Positions 63,726-64,000 of a stretch of 64,000 nt of DNA are shown in pieces (positions within the stretch are counted from its first letter, which is position 1; each line of letters opens with the position of its first letter). Both the position numbers and the translations under genes were made by a program. The notes beneath the pieces are model-generated. The model had not been told where the DNA came from. It saw only the letters and a list, made by a program, of their open reading frames with translations, and ran no database searches. Source of the DNA: CBDDLJ01 sp965230635 (GTDB lineage Bacteria > Pseudomonadota > Gammaproteobacteria > UBA1113); NCBI GenBank assembly GCA_965230635.1, contig CBDDLJ010000023.1:1-64000 (forward strand), written 5' to 3'.

Positions 63726-63904
63726 CTAAACCAAATCAAAGCGATCGGCATTCATTACCTTCACCCATGCTGATACGAAATCCTGCACGAACTTCTCCTT
63801 CGCATCGTCCACACGCATACACTTCAGCAATCGCTCGGAGTTGCGAATTTGAACCAAAGACAAGGTCAACCCTCGTCGCAGTCCATTTCAGCTCACCAGT
63901 GCTT
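63726..63904 (-). pseudogene. katG: Catalase-peroxidase KatG, C-terminal fragment
   Basis: Two frames: STGELKWTATRVDLVFGSNS, QLRAIAEVYAC, then after a one-base excess at TGTGGAC, DDAKEKFVQDFVSAWVKVMN and ADRFDLV. This is the exact C-terminus of KatG. The remainder of the gene is cut off at the flanking repeat (63905), so about 60 of some 730 codons remain. Confidence 0.88.
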
Positions 63905-63997
63905 CTGTATATAAACAGTCTAAATAAAAGTTTGTTGGCGCTCTACGAGTTTATCGATAAGAGACTTCAATTAGGCGGCTTTGACCTGGAAGTAACT
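63905..63997. repeat. Flanking repeat, right copy
   Basis: About 93 bp matching 59955-60052, including CTGTATATAAACAG (CTG-N8-CAG), TTTATCGATAAGAGACTTCA and the rsuA 3' end (ending RVTSRSKPPN). It starts immediately at the katG break and runs off the right edge into a probable rsuA gene. Confidence 0.75.
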
Positions 63998-64000
63998 CTT

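Noticed and set aside
1..64000. CRISPR arrays, prophage structural genes, rRNA operons
   Set aside because: No regularly spaced direct repeats, capsid/tail genes or rRNA sequences were seen anywhere in the window.

Overview
The window reads as chromosomal DNA of a free-living gammaproteobacterium with moderate GC content. The markers are an rpsU-yqeY-dnaG-rpoD macromolecular synthesis block, pilT/pilU, an imuA-imuB-dnaE2 mutagenesis cassette under a perfect SOS box, TRAP transporters, ANR/FNR-type boxes, a tRNA-Ile(CAU) just after rpoD, and E. coli-like UvrD, ThiI, PdxH, MgsA, YceH, QueE and YheS. TRAP uptake, PilT/PilU and a PEP-CTERM protein suggest an aquatic lifestyle, but genus cannot be fixed from sequence alone.

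Layout. 1-9 kb: a truncated UvrD-like helicase, an ankyrin lipoprotein, a DUF2914 protein, an ElyC/SanA-type protein, ferrochelatase, a PCuAC copper chaperone, a TRAP-like permease with its DUF6091-type binding protein, and methylglyoxal synthase. An intergenic region of about 550 bp follows, holding a candidate anaerobically induced small RNA (8593-8675, minus) with an FNR/ANR box at -41.5. 9-15 kb: cytochrome c, thiI, a TetR regulator, then a complete bufferin-type RiPP operon (DUF2282 precursor, DUF692/MNIO enzyme, DUF2063 partner, DoxX), then pdxH. 15-27 kb: a coiled-coil protein, uvrD, a PAS-GGDEF-EAL protein, pilU-pilT, yggS-proC-cinA, ppnP and an SMP-30-like lactonase. 27-36 kb: a tiny PEP-CTERM protein, a lone flagellin, an Hpt/HD-GYP protein, a dctPQM TRAP operon, an SPFH/NfeD pair, and sodB with a perfect FNR box. 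36-46 kb: imuA-imuB-dnaE2 with a frameshift in dnaE2, a hipB-like gene with a broken partner, and assorted housekeeping genes. 46-54 kb: an ABC-F ATPase, a HopJ-type protein, the rpsU-yqeY-dnaG-rpoD block and tRNA-Ile2.

The last 10 kb differ sharply. Immediately after the tRNA lies the N-terminal stub of what looks like a tyrosine recombinase. It is joined to a left-truncated IS66 element and followed by an IS3-type remnant. Beyond that, 57.1-63.9 kb is a gene graveyard: an SRAP protein, a UvrD-like helicase, an rsuA 3' fragment, an OmpR-type response regulator and kinase, an EF-hand protein and a katG 3' fragment are all frameshifted or truncated. A 95-bp repeat carrying the rsuA 3' end plus an SOS-box-like sequence brackets 60.0-64.0 kb. 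This looks like a decaying island at a tRNA site.

Scattered through the otherwise compact chromosome are at least four copies of a 70-76 bp double-palindrome repeat (9.2, 48.5, 48.6 and 50.3 kb). The most interesting elements are the ANR-dependent sRNA candidate, the bufferin operon, the 58-residue PEP-CTERM protein, the frameshifted SOS polymerase and the double-palindrome repeat family.
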